A DNA stretch of 48,020 nt from JBOGXF01 sp050694275 (GCA_050694275.1 JBOGXF010000020.1:1-48020), one strand, 5' to 3'; positions 30,451-39,708 are shown, counted from the first letter of the stretch. A program made the numbers and translations. Notes: generated by a model not told the origin, from the letters alone.

Positions 30451-31407
30451 TTACTTGAGGACGCGGCGGGCGGCGTCGGCGATCAGGTCGGGCGTGAGCC
30501 CGTACTGAGCCAGGAGCTCGTCCGGCTTCCCCGACGTCGCGTAGGTGTCGCCGAGGTCGACGAACGCCATCGGGGTCGGCTTGTGCTCGGCGACCACCAT
30601 GGCCACGATGGAGCCGAGGCCCCCGTACGCGATGTGCTCCTCCGCGACCACGATGCCCCTGGTCTCGTTCGCCGCGGCCTCGATGGCCTCGACATCGATG
30701 GGTTTGACGGTGTGCGCGTCGAGCACCCGGGCCGATATGCCCTCGTCCTCGAGGCCCTTGGCCGCGTCGAGGGCCATCGCGACCATGATCCCGTTGGCGA
30801 CGATCGTGACGTCGTCCCCCTCGCGCAGGCGGTTGACCTTGCCGACGTGGAAGTCAGCGCCTTCCTTGTAGACCAGCGGAACCGAGGGCCGGCCACAGCG
30901 CAGGAAGGTCGGGCCCTCGCGTTCGAGCATGGCTCTCGTCGCCGCGGCGGCGCTCGGCCCGTCCGCGGGGACGATGACGGTGAAACCCGGCAGGGCGCAG
31001 GCTAGAGCGACGTCCTCGATGGCCATCTGCGAGGGGCCGTCCTCGCCGATCGAGATCCCCGCGTGGCTGCCGACGAGCTTCACGTTCTGGTTCGGGAACG
31101 CGATGCTCATCCGGATCTGATCGAAGGCGTTCGCGAGCAGGAAGATCGAGAAGGACGCGGCGACTGGGATCCTCCCCGCACCCGCGAGGCCGGACGCGAT
31201 GCCGATGATGTTCGATTCCGCGATACCGGCGTTGACGAAGCGATCGGGGAAGCGCTCGGCGAACTTGTTGGTGTAGGTCGAGTTGTTGACGTCCCCGTCG
31301 AGCACGACGATGCGCTCGTCGGTGCCGGCCTCCGCAAGGGCCTCGCCGAACGCCTCGCGGGTCGCGGGCCCGTCCTCGAACTGGATTCGGTTGATCCCGA
31401 AGGTCAT
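30451..31407 (-). CDS. Transketolase, C-terminal subunit
   Basis: 318 residues from ATG 31407. It matches the pyrimidine-binding and C-terminal domains of transketolase, encoded apart from the N-terminal half as in many archaea and some bacteria. Visible are the Gly-Ile-Ala-Glu-Ser-Asn segment with the catalytic Glu for thiamine diphosphate, Ser-His-Ala-Gly-Ile-Ser-Ile-Gly-Glu-Asp-Gly-Pro, and Leu-Asp-Ala-His-Thr-Val-Lys-Pro-Ile-Asp in the C-terminal domain. With the partner subunit it would move two-carbon units between sugar phosphates in the pentose phosphate pathway. Its start overlaps the stop of the N-terminal subunit by 4 bases (ATGA), favouring equal synthesis. Confidence 0.92.
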   Translation of the reverse strand: MTFGINRIQFEDGPATREAFGEALAEAGTDERIVVLDGDVNNSTYTNKFAERFPDRFVNAGIAESNIIGIASGLAGAGRIPVAASFSIFLLANAFDQIRMSIAFPNQNVKLVGSHAGISIGEDGPSQMAIEDVALACALPGFTVIVPADGPSAAAATRAMLEREGPTFLRCGRPSVPLVYKEGADFHVGKVNRLREGDDVTIVANGIMVAMALDAAKGLEDEGISARVLDAHTVKPIDVEAIEAAANETRGIVVAEEHIAYGGLGSIVAMVVAEHKPTPMAFVDLGDTYATSGKPDELLAQYGLTPDLIADAARRVLK

Positions 31408-32246
31408 AGAGACGCTCCAATCTCTTGCAGGGCCTTCTCTTCTTCTTCAGGCGGTAGCGGCTTGCCGTGATAGCTCGCCTCGCGCTCTTCGAGGAAGGAC
31501 ACGCCCTTCCCCTTGGTCGTGTTGGAGATGATCGCCTGCGGCTTGCCGCGGATCCCTCGGGCCCACTCAAAGGCGCGCTGCACTTCGTCGAGCGAGTGAC
31601 CGTCGATCTCGGTGACCTCCCAGCCGAACGCAGCGAGCTTGTCGGCGAGGGGATCGAGCGGCTGGATGTCCTTCACCGCGCCGGTCTGCTGATGGCGGTT
31701 GCGGTCCTGGATCAGGGTGAGGTTGTCGAGGCCGTGATTGCCGGCGAACATCAGGCCTTCCCAGATCTGCCCCTGCTCGGATTCGCCGTCACCGATCATG
31801 ACGTAGACGCGGTAGTCGCGCCCGTCGAGCTTCGCTCCGAGCGCATGGCCGATGCCGATCGAAAGGCCCTGTCCGAGCGACCCGGTCGATGCCTCGACTC
31901 CTGCGAGCCGGCACATGTTCGGATGCCCCTCGAGCGGCGAGCCGAGCTTGCGCAGGGTCATGAGGTCCTCGACCGGGAAGTAGCCGGCCTCGGCAAGCAC
32001 CGCGTACAGCCCCGGCGCGCCGTGGCCCTTCGACAGGATGAAGCGGTCCCGATCCGGATCCTCGGGATTCTTCGGGTCGTAGCGCAGCACCCCGCCGAAG
32101 TAGAGCGCGGTCATGACCTCGACCTGCGACAGTGACGTCGACGGATGGCCCGAGCCCGCCTTGGTCGTCGACGTGACGATGTAGTGACGGAGCCGGCGAG
32201 CAGTGTCCTCCAGCGTGGAGCGATCCTCAGTGCGAGCTTGCGGCAT
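31404..32246 (-). CDS. Transketolase, N-terminal subunit
   Basis: 280 residues from ATG 32246, which has GGGAGGG 4 bases upstream; the longer open frame to 32399 overlaps the divergent hisS promoter. It is the thiamine-diphosphate-binding half. Landmarks are Ser-Gly-His-Pro-Ser-Thr-Ser-Leu-Ser, Ser-Lys-Gly-His-Gly-Ala-Pro, Gly-Ser-Leu-Gly-Gln-Gly-Leu-Ser, and the diphosphate/metal motif Gly-Asp-Gly-Glu followed by Asp-Asn-Leu-Thr-Leu-Ile-Gln-Asp-Arg-Asn. It is the first gene of a two-gene minus-strand operon with the C-terminal subunit. A related role with other ketose substrates cannot be excluded from sequence. Confidence 0.92.
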   Translation of the reverse strand: MPQARTEDRSTLEDTARRLRHYIVTSTTKAGSGHPSTSLSQVEVMTALYFGGVLRYDPKNPEDPDRDRFILSKGHGAPGLYAVLAEAGYFPVEDLMTLRKLGSPLEGHPNMCRLAGVEASTGSLGQGLSIGIGHALGAKLDGRDYRVYVMIGDGESEQGQIWEGLMFAGNHGLDNLTLIQDRNRHQQTGAVKDIQPLDPLADKLAAFGWEVTEIDGHSLDEVQRAFEWARGIRGKPQAIISNTTKGKGVSFLEEREASYHGKPLPPEEEEKALQEIGASL

Positions 32247-32342
32247 CGAGCCCTCCCAGGTCCTCGATTTGGGCGACCGAACTATCCAACCACAGCGGCC
32301 GGGGCAGTCCGGTGGCCGCCGGGACGCCAGGCTGATAGCGAA

Positions 32343-32348
32343 TAAGGT
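32343..32348 (+). promoter_or_regulatory. -10 box (TAAGGT) of a probably leaderless hisS transcript
   Basis: TAAGGT is followed by 7 bases and then ATG 32356 without a ribosome-binding sequence. The 109-base space between the divergent transketolase and hisS starts must hold both promoters; no T-box leader or other riboswitch was seen. Confidence 0.5.
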
Positions 32349-32355
32349 TGCCCGC

Positions 32356-33621
32356 ATGTCCGAGGACCGAAGCGCCTTCCGCGCGCCCCGAGGCACCAAC
32401 GATCTGCTCCCACCTTCGTCCTGGGAGTGGCAAGAGGTCGTGCGACTGGCGATGGATTCGTTCGCGCGCGCCGGCTACGCGCCGGTCGACACGCCGGTTT
32501 TTGAGCACACAGAGGTGTTCGAGCGCGGCGTCGGGGAGGCGAGCGAGGTCGTCAACAAGCAGATGTACACGTTCTCCGACCAAGGCGGCCGTTCGCTGAC
32601 CCTGCGGCCCGAGGGCACCGCCCCTGTGGTGCGGGCGGTCCTGGAGCATGGGATGGATCGCGGCCCCCTCCCGGTAAAGCTCGCCTACGCGGAGGCGATG
32701 TTCCGCCAGGAGCGCCCGCAAAAGGGTCGTTATCGCCAGTTCTTACAGGTCGGCATCGAGGCGATCGGGTCGGACAGCCCGGCGGTCGACGCCGAGGTGG
32801 TCGAGGTCGGGATGCGTTACCTGAGGGACGCGGGCGTGGAGCCGAAGCTGTCAATCAACTCCATCGGACACCTCGACGACTCCTGCCGGCGGGGCTATCT
32901 CCAAACGCTGGTCGAGTTCCTGCGACAGAGGGAGTCGGAGCTCGCGCCCGAGGATCGCGCTCGGATCGCGACCAACCCCCTGCGCACGTTCGACTCGAAG
33001 GAGGAGAAGACGGTCGCGGTGATGGCGTCGGCCCCCGTGATCACGGACCATCTCTGCGACGCGTGCCGCAAGCACTTCGACGAGGTGAGAAGCCTGCTCG
33101 ACGATCTCGGCATCACCTACGAGTTGGATCCGCGGCTGGTCCGGGGACTCGACTACTACACCCGCACCGCTTTCGAATACGTTGCCGCCGGTCTCGGCGC
33201 GCAGAACGCGGTTGGGGGAGGCGGACGGTACGACGGGCTTGCCGAGGCGCTGGGAAGCGGCCGGCCTCTGCCGGGGATCGGGTTCGCGCTCGGCATCGAT
33301 CGCATCGTGATGGCGCGGCGGGGGCTGGAGATCGCGGCATCGCCGGTCTCGGTCTACGTCGTGTCGCTCGGGGAGGAGGCGGCGCGCGCCGCGCTTCGCC
33401 TCGCCACCCGGCTCCGGGCGGCCGGCATCGGCGCCGACCTCGACCTTCAGGGTCGAGGGATGAAGGGTCAGATGAAGGACGCGGCGCGTTCGGGGGCCCG
33501 GTGGGCGGTCATCCTTGGCGAGGAAGAGCTCGCGTCGGGGACCGCGACGCTCAAGGACCTCTCCACCGGCGAACAAGAGAGCATCGCCTTGGACGAGGTC
33601 GAGGGGAGAGTTCAAGGATGA
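32356..33621 (+). CDS. hisS: Histidyl-tRNA synthetase
   Basis: 421 residues. This class II synthetase begins Phe-Arg-Ala-Pro-Arg-Gly-Thr-Asn-Asp-Leu-Leu-Pro. Motif 2 has Phe-Arg-Gln-Glu-Arg-Pro-Gln-Lys-Gly-Arg-Tyr-Arg-Gln-Phe, and the histidine-specific loops Leu-Val-Arg-Gly-Leu-Asp-Tyr-Tyr and Gly-Gly-Gly-Gly-Arg-Tyr-Asp-Gly-Leu are present, as is motif 3 (Gly-Ile-Gly-Phe-Ala-Leu-Gly-Ile-Asp-Arg). A C-terminal anticodon-binding domain occupies about 330-421. The stop is interleaved with the aspS start (ATGATG), so the two genes are translated together. Confidence 0.97.
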   Translation: MSEDRSAFRAPRGTNDLLPPSSWEWQEVVRLAMDSFARAGYAPVDTPVFEHTEVFERGVGEASEVVNKQMYTFSDQGGRSLTLRPEGTAPVVRAVLEHGMDRGPLPVKLAYAEAMFRQERPQKGRYRQFLQVGIEAIGSDSPAVDAEVVEVGMRYLRDAGVEPKLSINSIGHLDDSCRRGYLQTLVEFLRQRESELAPEDRARIATNPLRTFDSKEEKTVAVMASAPVITDHLCDACRKHFDEVRSLLDDLGITYELDPRLVRGLDYYTRTAFEYVAAGLGAQNAVGGGGRYDGLAEALGSGRPLPGIGFALGIDRIVMARRGLEIAASPVSVYVVSLGEEAARAALRLATRLRAAGIGADLDLQGRGMKGQMKDAARSGARWAVILGEEELASGTATLKDLSTGEQESIALDEVEGRVQG

Positions 33622-35405
33622 TGCGAACGCATCGCTGCGGCGATCTCCGCGCGGACGACTCCGGGACCGAGGTCAGGCTGTGCGGATGGGTCCACACCCG
33701 ACGCGATCACGGCGGCGTGACGTTCATTGACCTGCGCGACACTGCGGGACTCGTGCAGGTCGTGTTCGGTCCCGAGATCGCTGAGGACGCGCACGCGCTT
33801 GCACAAGATCTCCGCAGCGAGTTCTGCATCCGGGTCACCGGCGAGGTGCGCCCTCGCAAGGACGGGACGGTCAACCCGAAGCTGCCGACCGGCGAGATCG
33901 AGGTCGCCGCGCGCGCTCTCGAGGTCTTGTCGCCCTCGGAGACCCCGCCGTTTCAGCTCGACGAGTACCGAGAGACCGACGAGCTCCTGCGCCTAAGATA
34001 CCGGTATCTCGACCTGCGGCGTCCGCACATGAACGCCAATCTGAAGCTGCGCTGCAAGATCCTCACGTCGATCCGTCGTTTCTTCGATCGAGAAGGGTTC
34101 GTCGAGATCGAGACGCCCATGCTCACGCGCGCCACCCCAGAGGGGGCACGCGACTACCTCGTTCCGTCGCGCGTGCATCCGGGGAAGTTCTACGCGCTGC
34201 CACAATCACCGCAGCTCTTCAAGCAACTTCTGATGGTCGCCGGCATGGATCGCTACTTCCAGATCGTGCGCTGTTTCAGGGACGAGGATCTCCGGGCCGA
34301 CCGTCAACCCGACTTCACTCAGCTCGATCTCGAGATGGCGTTCGTGGACGTCGAGGATGTGCTCGACGTCACCGAGCGAATGTTCAAGGAGGTGTGGAGG
34401 GAGGCCCTCGGCGTCGAGCTCGGCGCGTTCGAACGCCTCACCTACGCGGAGTCCCTCGAGCGTTTCGGGACCGACAAGCCCGATCTCCGTTTCGGCATGG
34501 AGCTGGTCGATCTCTCGGGAGTCTTCTCGCAAACCGAGGTCAGGGTCTTTCGTTCGGTGCTCGACGAGGGGGGCTCGGTCAAGGCGATCACCGTCCCCGG
34601 CCCCGGCGATCTCGCGCGCAAGGAGCTCGACGGGCTCGTGGAAGAGGCGAAGTCGCTGGGGGCCGGGGGCCTCGTATGGGTCGCGATCGCACCAGACGGT
34701 CTGCGTTCGCCGATCGAGAAATTCTTCGGCGACGACGAGAGAGAGGCTCTGGTCAAAGAGACCGGCGCGCAGGCGGGGGACCTCACCCTGATCGTCGCCG
34801 ACGCCCGTCCCGGCATCGTCTTCAAGGTGCTCGGCGCGCTGCGCACCCGGCTCGCCGAACGCTTCGGTCTGATTCCCGATCTCGACCGCAAGGACCCGGC
34901 GGCGTGGCGCTTCGCATGGATCCTCGACTTTCCGTGGTTCGAGTACAGCGAGGAGGAGCAACGCTGGGAGCCGATCCATCACCCGTTCACCGGCATCGTC
35001 GAGGACACGCTCGAATATCTCGAGAGCGATCCCGGCCGGGTTCTGTCCAAGGCCTACGACATCACGCTTAACGGATGGGAGCTGGCGAGCGGGAGCATCC
35101 GTATCCACGACCGCGCGCTGCAGGAGCGTGTGCTCGCCGCGCTCGGCATCGGGGCCGAGGAGGCCCAGGAGCGGTTCGGCTTCCTGCTCGACGCGTTCCG
35201 GTTCGGCCCCCCACCCCACGGGGGCATCGCGCCGGGCATCGACCGGATCGTGGCCCTCGCCGCGGGCGAGACCAACATCCGCGAGGTCATCGCGTTCCCC
35301 AAGACGCAGAGCGCGCTCGACCCCCTCACCGGGGCCCCCGCCACGGTCGACGACGAGCAGCTAAGACTGCTGCATCTCAAATCGACCGCCCCCCCGCCCG
35401 ACTAA
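33618..35405 (+). CDS. aspS: Aspartyl-tRNA synthetase, probably non-discriminating
   Basis: 595 residues from ATG 33618, which overlaps the hisS stop (a second ATG is at 33621). Domains: N-terminal OB-fold anticodon domain (about 1-110), class II catalytic core with a bacterial insertion (about 290-420), and the closing Gly-Gly-Ile-Ala-Pro-Gly-Ile-Asp-Arg motif 3. The anticodon domain reads Arg-Arg-Asp-His31-Gly-Gly and has a Gly at about 83, residues that I recall as marking AspRS enzymes that also charge tRNA-Asn. In that case a GatCAB amidotransferase would make Asn-tRNA. Directly downstream is a hairpin at 35434. Confidence 0.95.
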   Translation: MMRTHRCGDLRADDSGTEVRLCGWVHTRRDHGGVTFIDLRDTAGLVQVVFGPEIAEDAHALAQDLRSEFCIRVTGEVRPRKDGTVNPKLPTGEIEVAARALEVLSPSETPPFQLDEYRETDELLRLRYRYLDLRRPHMNANLKLRCKILTSIRRFFDREGFVEIETPMLTRATPEGARDYLVPSRVHPGKFYALPQSPQLFKQLLMVAGMDRYFQIVRCFRDEDLRADRQPDFTQLDLEMAFVDVEDVLDVTERMFKEVWREALGVELGAFERLTYAESLERFGTDKPDLRFGMELVDLSGVFSQTEVRVFRSVLDEGGSVKAITVPGPGDLARKELDGLVEEAKSLGAGGLVWVAIAPDGLRSPIEKFFGDDEREALVKETGAQAGDLTLIVADARPGIVFKVLGALRTRLAERFGLIPDLDRKDPAAWRFAWILDFPWFEYSEEEQRWEPIHHPFTGIVEDTLEYLESDPGRVLSKAYDITLNGWELASGSIRIHDRALQERVLAALGIGAEEAQERFGFLLDAFRFGPPPHGGIAPGIDRIVALAAGETNIREVIAFPKTQSALDPLTGAPATVDDEQLRLLHLKSTAPPPD

Positions 35406-35433
35406 CCGGCTGCCGCCCCTCGTTTTCTGTTGC

Positions 35434-35458
35434 CAAACGACCAAATCTCGGTCGTTTG
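35434..35458. terminator. Hairpin between aspS and rarA
   Basis: CAAACGACC (35434-35442) pairs perfectly with GGTCGTTTG (35450-35458) around a 7-base loop. It lies 28 bases after the aspS stop and ends 26 bases before the rarA start. It is AT-richer than the surroundings. It may terminate the hisS-aspS transcript or serve as an operator for rarA; the sequence does not decide. Confidence 0.5.
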
Positions 35459-35484
35459 TGCACTCAAAATGGGGAGGGGCCGGG

Positions 35485-36825
35485 ATGACGGCGTGGGAGC
35501 ATGACCTGATGGACCTGTTCGATCACGCCCTCGAGGACCGCTTCGCCGAGTACGCCCCGCTGGCCGCGCGCATGCGGCCCCAGACCCTCGACGAGATCGT
35601 GGGGCAGGACCATGTGCTCGGCGAGGGGCGTGCCCTCCGCAAGCTGATCGAATCCGGCGACGTCTCGTCGGTGATCCTGTGGGGCCCGGCGGGGTCGGGC
35701 AAGACGACCCTCGCGCACGTCATCGCGCGCGCCACCGACGCGCACTTCGAGCCGATGTCGGCCGTCGCGTCCGGGGTCGCAGACGTCCGCAAGGTGATCG
35801 ACGCGGCGCGGGATCGGCTCGGGCAGCAGGGGCACCGGACGCTCCTGTTCCTCGACGAGATCCATCGCTTCAACAAGGCCCAGCAGGACGCGCTCCTGCC
35901 CGCGGTCGAGAACGGCTGGATCATCCTCGTCGGCGCGACCACCGAGAACCCCTCGTTCGAGGTGAACTCGCCGTTGATGTCGAGGAGCCTGTTGTTCCGG
36001 CTCGAGGCGCTCGCCGAGAGCGAGATCCTCGAGCTGTTGCGGAGAGCGTTGACCGACGAGGACCGAGGGATCGCCGGCCTCCGGGTGACCGCCGAGGATG
36101 ACGCACTGGCTCACATCGCGCGCGGCGCAGGCGGAGATGCGCGCGCTGCTCTCAACGTGCTCGAGGCCGGGGCGACGATGTCGACGGGCACCGGGCGCAT
36201 AGATCTCGCCACCGCCGAGGAGGCTCTGCAGCGACGGGCGCTTCCCTACGACAAGGCGGGCGACTGGCACTACGACGTCATCTCGGCCTTCATCAAGTCG
36301 ATGCGCGGCTCGGACCCGGACGCGGCCGTGTACTGGATGGCGCGGATGCTCGATGCGGGTGAGGATCCGCGCTTCATCGCCCGTCGCATGGTGATCTTTG
36401 CGTCCGAGGACGTCGGCAACGCCGATCCCGTCGCGCTCCAGGTCGCGGTCTCGGCCCACCACGCGCTCGAGTTCGTCGGGTTACCCGAAGCCAAGCTGAA
36501 CCTCTCGCAGGCCGCGGCCTACCTGTCGATCGCACCAAAGTCCAACGCGTCGGCGGTCGCCATCTGGCGCGCGGAGGAGGACATCAAGGCCCACGGCCCC
36601 CTGCCTGTCCCGAGCCATCTCAGGGACGCGCACTCGCCCGCGTCGCGCTCCCTCGGAGCAGGAGCGGGCTACGAATACCCGCACTCCCACGGGGGCTGGG
36701 TCGCCCAGCAGTACCTCCCCGAGGAGCTCCGGGGCCGGCGCTACTTCGAGGCGATCGCGGGTCGGGAGGCCGACCTCGCGGACGAGGTCGAGTCCAAGCG
36801 AAAAGGCTCGGGTAGGGTTGGGTGA
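35485..36825 (+). CDS. rarA: Replication-associated recombination protein A (MgsA/RarA AAA+ ATPase)
   Basis: 446 residues from ATG 35485, chosen for GGGGAGGGG 5 bases upstream; a GTG at 35458 lies inside the hairpin. The AAA+ core has Arg-Met-Arg-Pro-Gln-Thr-Leu-Asp-Glu, Walker A GPAGSGKTT (67-75), Asp-Glu-Ile-His (124-127) in Walker B, and Thr-Thr-Glu-Asn-Pro-Ser-Phe-Glu in sensor I. The C-terminal MgsA_C tetramerisation region has Asp-Val-Gly-Asn-Ala-Asp-Pro and Tyr-Pro-His-Ser/His-Gly-Gly-Trp. RarA acts at stalled replication forks. It is commonly found just upstream of alaS in actinobacteria. Confidence 0.96.
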   Translation: MTAWEHDLMDLFDHALEDRFAEYAPLAARMRPQTLDEIVGQDHVLGEGRALRKLIESGDVSSVILWGPAGSGKTTLAHVIARATDAHFEPMSAVASGVADVRKVIDAARDRLGQQGHRTLLFLDEIHRFNKAQQDALLPAVENGWIILVGATTENPSFEVNSPLMSRSLLFRLEALAESEILELLRRALTDEDRGIAGLRVTAEDDALAHIARGAGGDARAALNVLEAGATMSTGTGRIDLATAEEALQRRALPYDKAGDWHYDVISAFIKSMRGSDPDAAVYWMARMLDAGEDPRFIARRMVIFASEDVGNADPVALQVAVSAHHALEFVGLPEAKLNLSQAAAYLSIAPKSNASAVAIWRAEEDIKAHGPLPVPSHLRDAHSPASRSLGAGAGYEYPHSHGGWVAQQYLPEELRGRRYFEAIAGREADLADEVESKRKGSGRVG

Positions 36826-37013
36826 TGCTGAAGAGACTGTTCTGGGTCGTACTGGGAGCGGCCGGCGCGCTCCAGGTCGATCGCTGGCTGCGCGAGAAGC
36901 GCGCCTCGCTCACGCCCAACGCGCTCACCGGCACGGTTCTCGACAAGGTGAACCAGCGCCTCGAGGCCAAGAATCAGGCGGCGGCGGCCCGGCAGGGGCA
37001 GCCGGGGTCCTGA
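36825..37013 (+). CDS. Small conserved protein upstream of alaS (DUF6167-like)
   Basis: 62 residues from ATG 36825, sharing one base with the rarA stop (TGATG). It has Lys-Arg-Leu-Phe-Trp, a short hydrophobic stretch (about 5-18), then basic and amphipathic residues with Leu-Thr-Pro-Asn-Ala-Leu-Thr. A small protein starting Arg-Arg-x-Phe-Trp and containing Leu-Thr-Pro (DUF6167) stands at the same place before alaS in Streptomyces, so homology is likely from position and motif. It is possibly anchored at the membrane; the function is unknown. The gap to alaS is 28 bases. Confidence 0.6.
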   Translation: MLKRLFWVVLGAAGALQVDRWLREKRASLTPNALTGTVLDKVNQRLEAKNQAAAARQGQPGS

Positions 37014-37041
37014 GCCCAGTCCGACTAATCTGACGGAGACC

Positions 37042-39690
37042 ATGGATTCCCGCACCATCCGAGAGCGATTCATCGCGTTCTTCGGCGAGCGCGGGCACGA
37101 GCGCGTCCCGTCGTCTCCGCTCGTCCCGAACGATCCCACGTTGCTCCTCACGAACGCGGGGATGAACCAGTTCAAGCCCTACTTCCTGGGCGATCAGACG
37201 CCGCCGTTCTTGCGCGCGGTGTCGATTCAGAAGTGCATGCGAGCGGGGGGCAAGCACAACGACATCGAGATGGTGGGGAAGACGGCTCGCCACCTCACCT
37301 TCTTCGAGATGCTCGGCAACTTCAGCTTCGGCGACTACTACAAGGAGAAGGCGTGTCCGTGGGCGTGGGAGCTGGTCACCGATGTCTACGGGCTCGACCC
37401 CGACCGTCTGTGGGTCACGATCTACGAAACCGACGACGAGGCCTTCGACATCTGGGCCGACGGCGTCGGCGTGCCCCCCGAGCGGATCATCCGCATGGGC
37501 AAAGAGGACACCTTCTGGTCGATGGGGGTCGCGGGACCGTGCGGGCCCTGCTCGGAGATCAACGTCGACATGGGCGACGCGTCTGGCCCCCCGTCCGACG
37601 TGGGGCCGAAGGGCAACGAGGACCGTTACCTCGAGATCTGGAACCTCGTCTTCATGGAGAACGACTGCAACGCCCAGATCGAGCCGGTGGCCGAGCTCCC
37701 GAAGAAGAACATCGACACGGGGGCCGGGTTGGAACGACTCGCCGTCGCCCTTCAGAACAAGAGGTCCGTGTTCGAGACCGACGTGCTCGCAGGGATGGTG
37801 TCGGCCGCATCGGACCTCACCGGAACGCGCTACGGCCAAGACGAGCGCGCCGATATCGGCTTACGCATCCTCGCCGATCACGGACGCAGCGTCGCGTTCA
37901 TGCTCACCGATGGGGTCCTGCCCTCGAACGAAGAGCGCGGTTACGTGCTGCGGCTGATCATGCGGCGCGCGATTCGCCACGCGCGTCTGCTGGGCAGACA
38001 GGAGCAGGTGCTCGGCCATCTCATCGGCGCCACCGTCGACCTCATGGGCGACGCCTATCCCGAGCTTCGTGACAAGCGCGATCGCGCGCTCGAGATCGCC
38101 GACCGCGAGGAGGAGCGGTTCGACGAGACCCTCAAGCAGGGCCTCGGTCTGCTCGAGGCCGAGATCGGTCGCGTCACGGCCGCGGGAGCGCGGAGGCTGG
38201 CCGGCGACGTCGCCTTTCGGTTGCACGACACCTGGGGGTTCCCGATCGATCTCACTACCGAGATCGCATCCGAGGCGGGGCTCGAGATCGACCGCGGCGA
38301 GTTCGAGGACCTCATGGCCGAGCAGCGCGCCCGGGCGCGCGCCGCGCGACGGACCGACGAGGAGGGTGTGGCGGCCGACGCCGCGGCCGCGGTGCTCGAC
38401 GAGCACGGCCCGACCGAGTTCGTCGGGTTCGAGCACCTCGCATGTCCCGCCCGGGTGATCGGCATAGCCCGTGGGGCGGAGGCGGTTCCGGTCCTCGCCG
38501 AGGGCGACGAGGCAGACATCATCCTGGATCGAACCGTCTTCTACGCGGAGGGCGGGGGCCAGGTCGGCGATCGCGGCGCGTTCAGGGGGTCTTCCGGCGA
38601 GGCCCGCGTCTTCGACACGCAACGGATCGTTCCGGGACTGATCGCTCACCGGGCCAAAGTGGTCGCGGGCGAGATCAAGGTCGGCGACGAGATCGAGGCG
38701 GTGGTCGACCCCACATGGCGAACGGGGAACGAACAGGCCCACACCGCGACTCACATCCTGCACTGGACGCTGCGCGACCGGCTGGGGGATCACGCCCACC
38801 AGGCGGGCTCCCTGGTCGAGCCCGGCCGCTTGCGATTCGACTTCAGCCACTTCGACGCTCTGGGCGGGGAGCGACTTGCGGACATCTCGGCCGAGCTTCA
38901 GGAGCGCGTCGCGGCCGACGACGGCGTGCGCGCTTACGTGACGAGCTACGACTACGCGCGCTCGATCGGGGCGATGGCGATTTTCGGGGAGAAGTACGGT
39001 GACTTCGTCCGGGTCGTCGAGGTCGGCGACTACTCGAAGGAACTGTGCGGCGGAACTCACGTGCCGCACACGAGCCGCATCGGCGCGGTGGTCCTCACAT
39101 CGGAAGGGTCGGTCGGGGCCAACCTGCGGCGGGTCGAGGCGCTTGTCGGGCGCGAAGGCATCGACTTCCTGCGGCAACGCTCCGCGACGCTCGAGCGCGC
39201 GGCGGAGATGCTCAAGGCGAACCCCGACGAGGTCGCTGAGAGAATCGAGAGGCTGCTCGAGACCCAGAAGGAGATGGAGCGTCGCATCGGCGAGGTCGAG
39301 CGCCGCGCCACTGATGCCGATGCCACCGATCTCGCCGAGCGCGCGCAGGAGGTCGACGGCACGCGGCTCGTCGTGGCGCGCCGGGACGTCGAGGTCGATG
39401 TGCTTCGGTCGCTCGCGCGCACTCTGAAGGGAAGACTGGGGTCGGCGGTGATCGTGCTCGGCGCGGCGGGGGACAACCGGGCGAACCTCGTGTCGGCGGT
39501 GACCAAGGACGTGGCGGAACGGGGCATCTCGGCCCGCGATCTCCTCGCCCCGGGCGCGGAGCTCCTTGGGGGCGGTGCCGGAGGCAAGCCCGATCTGGCG
39601 ATATCGGGAGGACCGCGCGCCGACCGCCTCGACGAGGCAATCGAGGCGGTTGCCGACGCCGCCCGCGCCGCGCTGCGGACCGGCCGGTGA
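37042..39690 (+). CDS. alaS: Alanyl-tRNA synthetase
   Basis: 882 residues, the full-length form. The class II core opens with Ile-Arg-Glu-Arg-Phe-Ile-Ala-Phe-Phe and contains Asn-Asp-Pro-Thr-Leu-Leu-Leu-Thr-Asn-Ala-Gly-Met-Asn-Gln-Phe, Lys-His-Asn-Asp-Ile-Glu and Phe-Phe-Glu-Met-Leu-Gly-Asn-Phe-Ser-Phe-Gly-Asp-Tyr. The editing domain has the zinc ligands in His-Thr-Ala-Thr-His-Ile-Leu-His and Cys-Gly-Gly-Thr-His. A coiled-coil region (about 710-760) and the C-Ala domain, ending Gly-Gly-Gly-Ala-Gly-Gly-Lys-Pro, follow. GGAG precedes the ATG closely. ruvX follows after 18 bases. Confidence 0.98.
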   Translation: MDSRTIRERFIAFFGERGHERVPSSPLVPNDPTLLLTNAGMNQFKPYFLGDQTPPFLRAVSIQKCMRAGGKHNDIEMVGKTARHLTFFEMLGNFSFGDYYKEKACPWAWELVTDVYGLDPDRLWVTIYETDDEAFDIWADGVGVPPERIIRMGKEDTFWSMGVAGPCGPCSEINVDMGDASGPPSDVGPKGNEDRYLEIWNLVFMENDCNAQIEPVAELPKKNIDTGAGLERLAVALQNKRSVFETDVLAGMVSAASDLTGTRYGQDERADIGLRILADHGRSVAFMLTDGVLPSNEERGYVLRLIMRRAIRHARLLGRQEQVLGHLIGATVDLMGDAYPELRDKRDRALEIADREEERFDETLKQGLGLLEAEIGRVTAAGARRLAGDVAFRLHDTWGFPIDLTTEIASEAGLEIDRGEFEDLMAEQRARARAARRTDEEGVAADAAAAVLDEHGPTEFVGFEHLACPARVIGIARGAEAVPVLAEGDEADIILDRTVFYAEGGGQVGDRGAFRGSSGEARVFDTQRIVPGLIAHRAKVVAGEIKVGDEIEAVVDPTWRTGNEQAHTATHILHWTLRDRLGDHAHQAGSLVEPGRLRFDFSHFDALGGERLADISAELQERVAADDGVRAYVTSYDYARSIGAMAIFGEKYGDFVRVVEVGDYSKELCGGTHVPHTSRIGAVVLTSEGSVGANLRRVEALVGREGIDFLRQRSATLERAAEMLKANPDEVAERIERLLETQKEMERRIGEVERRATDADATDLAERAQEVDGTRLVVARRDVEVDVLRSLARTLKGRLGSAVIVLGAAGDNRANLVSAVTKDVAERGISARDLLAPGAELLGGGAGGKPDLAISGGPRADRLDEAIEAVADAARAALRTGR

Positions 39691-39708
39691 CGTGAGTCGG
39701 CAACCACG

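Noticed and set aside
32247..32355. A T-box leader before hisS
   Set aside because: The space to the start codon is short, shared with a divergent promoter, and has no T-box sequence or specifier hairpin.
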